Of a stretch of 64,000 nucleotides of DNA, positions 63,624 to 64,000 are shown one piece after another. The stretch is from Embleya scabrispora (GTDB lineage Bacteria; Actinomycetota; Actinomycetes; Streptomycetales; Streptomycetaceae), in contig NZ_MWQN01000004.1 in the NCBI RefSeq assembly GCF_002024165.1, positions 62,001-126,000 of the forward strand, written 5' to 3'. Each line of letters begins with the position of its first letter. Positions within the stretch are counted from its first letter, which is position 1. The translations under genes were made by a program, and so were the position numbers. The notes beneath the pieces are model-generated. The model searched no databases and was not told the DNA's origin. It saw nothing but the letters and a program-made list of their open reading frames with translations.

Positions 63624-64000
63624 TCACTCCTCGAAGGGTGCGGCGAGCAGGAGATCCTCCACGGTGGGCACCGGGAAGCCCGAGAGGTGACGGCGGCCGA
63701 CTTCGGCGAAGGGGTGCATCAGTACCGACATCGGCTTGGTGCGGCACAGCGAAAGGATGTTCTCCAGGGCGTCCTGTTTGAACCCGGCCCTGGGGAACAC
63801 GGACAGGATTTCGGTGAGAGCGTCGGACGGGAGCCCCTGGATGCCATTCCCGGTGAAATCGAGACCGGAGCCGACGCAGACCATGCCGATCTCCGGCCTC
63901 TTTCGGCTCGCGACACCCGGGTTGGTGTGCAGGGCGATGGCATCCCAGACGACTTCCACCCGTGCGGCCGGCATCCGCCGTTCCCGCAGGAACGTCCGGG
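63624..64000 (-). CDS. HD-domain protein (cyanamide hydratase-like), partial
   Basis: The visible 125 or so C-terminal residues, ending AAPFEE at 63624; the gene continues past the right edge. The sequence TFLRERRMPAARVEVVWDAI, ALHTNPGVASRKRPEIGMVC, VGSGLDFTGNGIQGLPSDAL and ILSLCRTKPMSVLMHPFAEV matches the later half of HD-domain hydrolases of the Ddi2/cyanamide hydratase type (AIxLHTxxGIA). The HD dyad itself would lie upstream of the window edge. Function beyond metal-dependent hydrolase is unknown. Confidence 0.75.
   Translation of the reverse strand, partial: RTFLRERRMPAARVEVVWDAIALHTNPGVASRKRPEIGMVCVGSGLDFTGNGIQGLPSDALTEILSVFPRAGFKQDALENILSLCRTKPMSVLMHPFAEVGRRHLSGFPVPTVEDLLLAAPFEE

Noticed and set aside
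1-64000. tRNA, rRNA or riboswitch genes
   Set aside because: No cloverleaf, rRNA core or conserved riboswitch sequence was recognised by eye; a covariance-model search would be decisive.

Overview
High-GC DNA (about 70 percent G+C, strong G/C third-position bias) whose gene families point to a filamentous actinomycete of the Streptomycetaceae (Streptomyces, Embleya or Kitasatospora type). Supporting families are an AfsR/SARP-type regulator, several TetR-transporter pairs, ISL3, IS110 and IS1182 remnants, SUKH immunity-like proteins and an FxLD-type methyltransferase. Many genes are broken by frameshift or truncation (P450, SUKH, TniB, NB-ARC, NarI, MarR, PbpA, methyltransferases, transposases). 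This looks like a decaying accessory region such as a chromosome arm; that placement is inference.

Layout. 1-5.7 kb: a gene tail, two TetR regulators each divergent from its likely target (FAD monooxygenase; MFS exporter) with inverted-repeat operators between them, and a P450 remnant. 5.9-7.2 kb: a defective ISL3-family element with near-perfect 31-bp ends. 7.7-15.6 kb: a secreted RTX-like protein, IS110 and SUKH remnants, an MFS exporter and a large AfsR-like regulator. 15.6-25.2 kb: a metal-homeostasis pair (YqjI-like PadR plus siderophore-interacting flavin reductase) under a perfect 30-bp palindrome, a divergent amidase/TetR pair, an intact SUKH gene, debris and a lipoprotein.

26.0-34.1 kb: the most distinctive region, a co-directional operon. 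In order it encodes a TenA/PqqC-like protein, a GCS2-type carboxylate-amine ligase, a tryptophan-2-monooxygenase-like flavoenzyme, an imidazolonepropionase-like amidohydrolase, a tandem TenA-like protein (two domains in one uninterrupted frame) and a threonine-aldolase-like PLP enzyme. I know no described pathway with this combination; it looks like a small amino-acid-derived biosynthetic or degradative pathway. 34.6-36.5 kb: an unknown protein, then a toxin-antitoxin-like pair with a degenerate Doc/Fic toxin, preceded by four helically phased GGTACC palindromes.

37.2-54.9 kb: a secreted small protein, an alpha/beta hydrolase, an MFS exporter, a SAM methyltransferase, hypothetical proteins, two decayed copies of an FxLD-type methyltransferase locus, NarI and MarR remnants, a repeat protein, and a divergent LysR/RidA pair. 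55.4-64 kb: a frameshifted penicillin-binding protein, an S9 prolyl oligopeptidase preceded by a 34-aa peptide gene, a YbdK-type ligase, a SAM methyltransferase whose truncated paralogue lies at 39 kb, an IS1182 remnant with an internal inversion, and an HD-domain gene running off the right edge.
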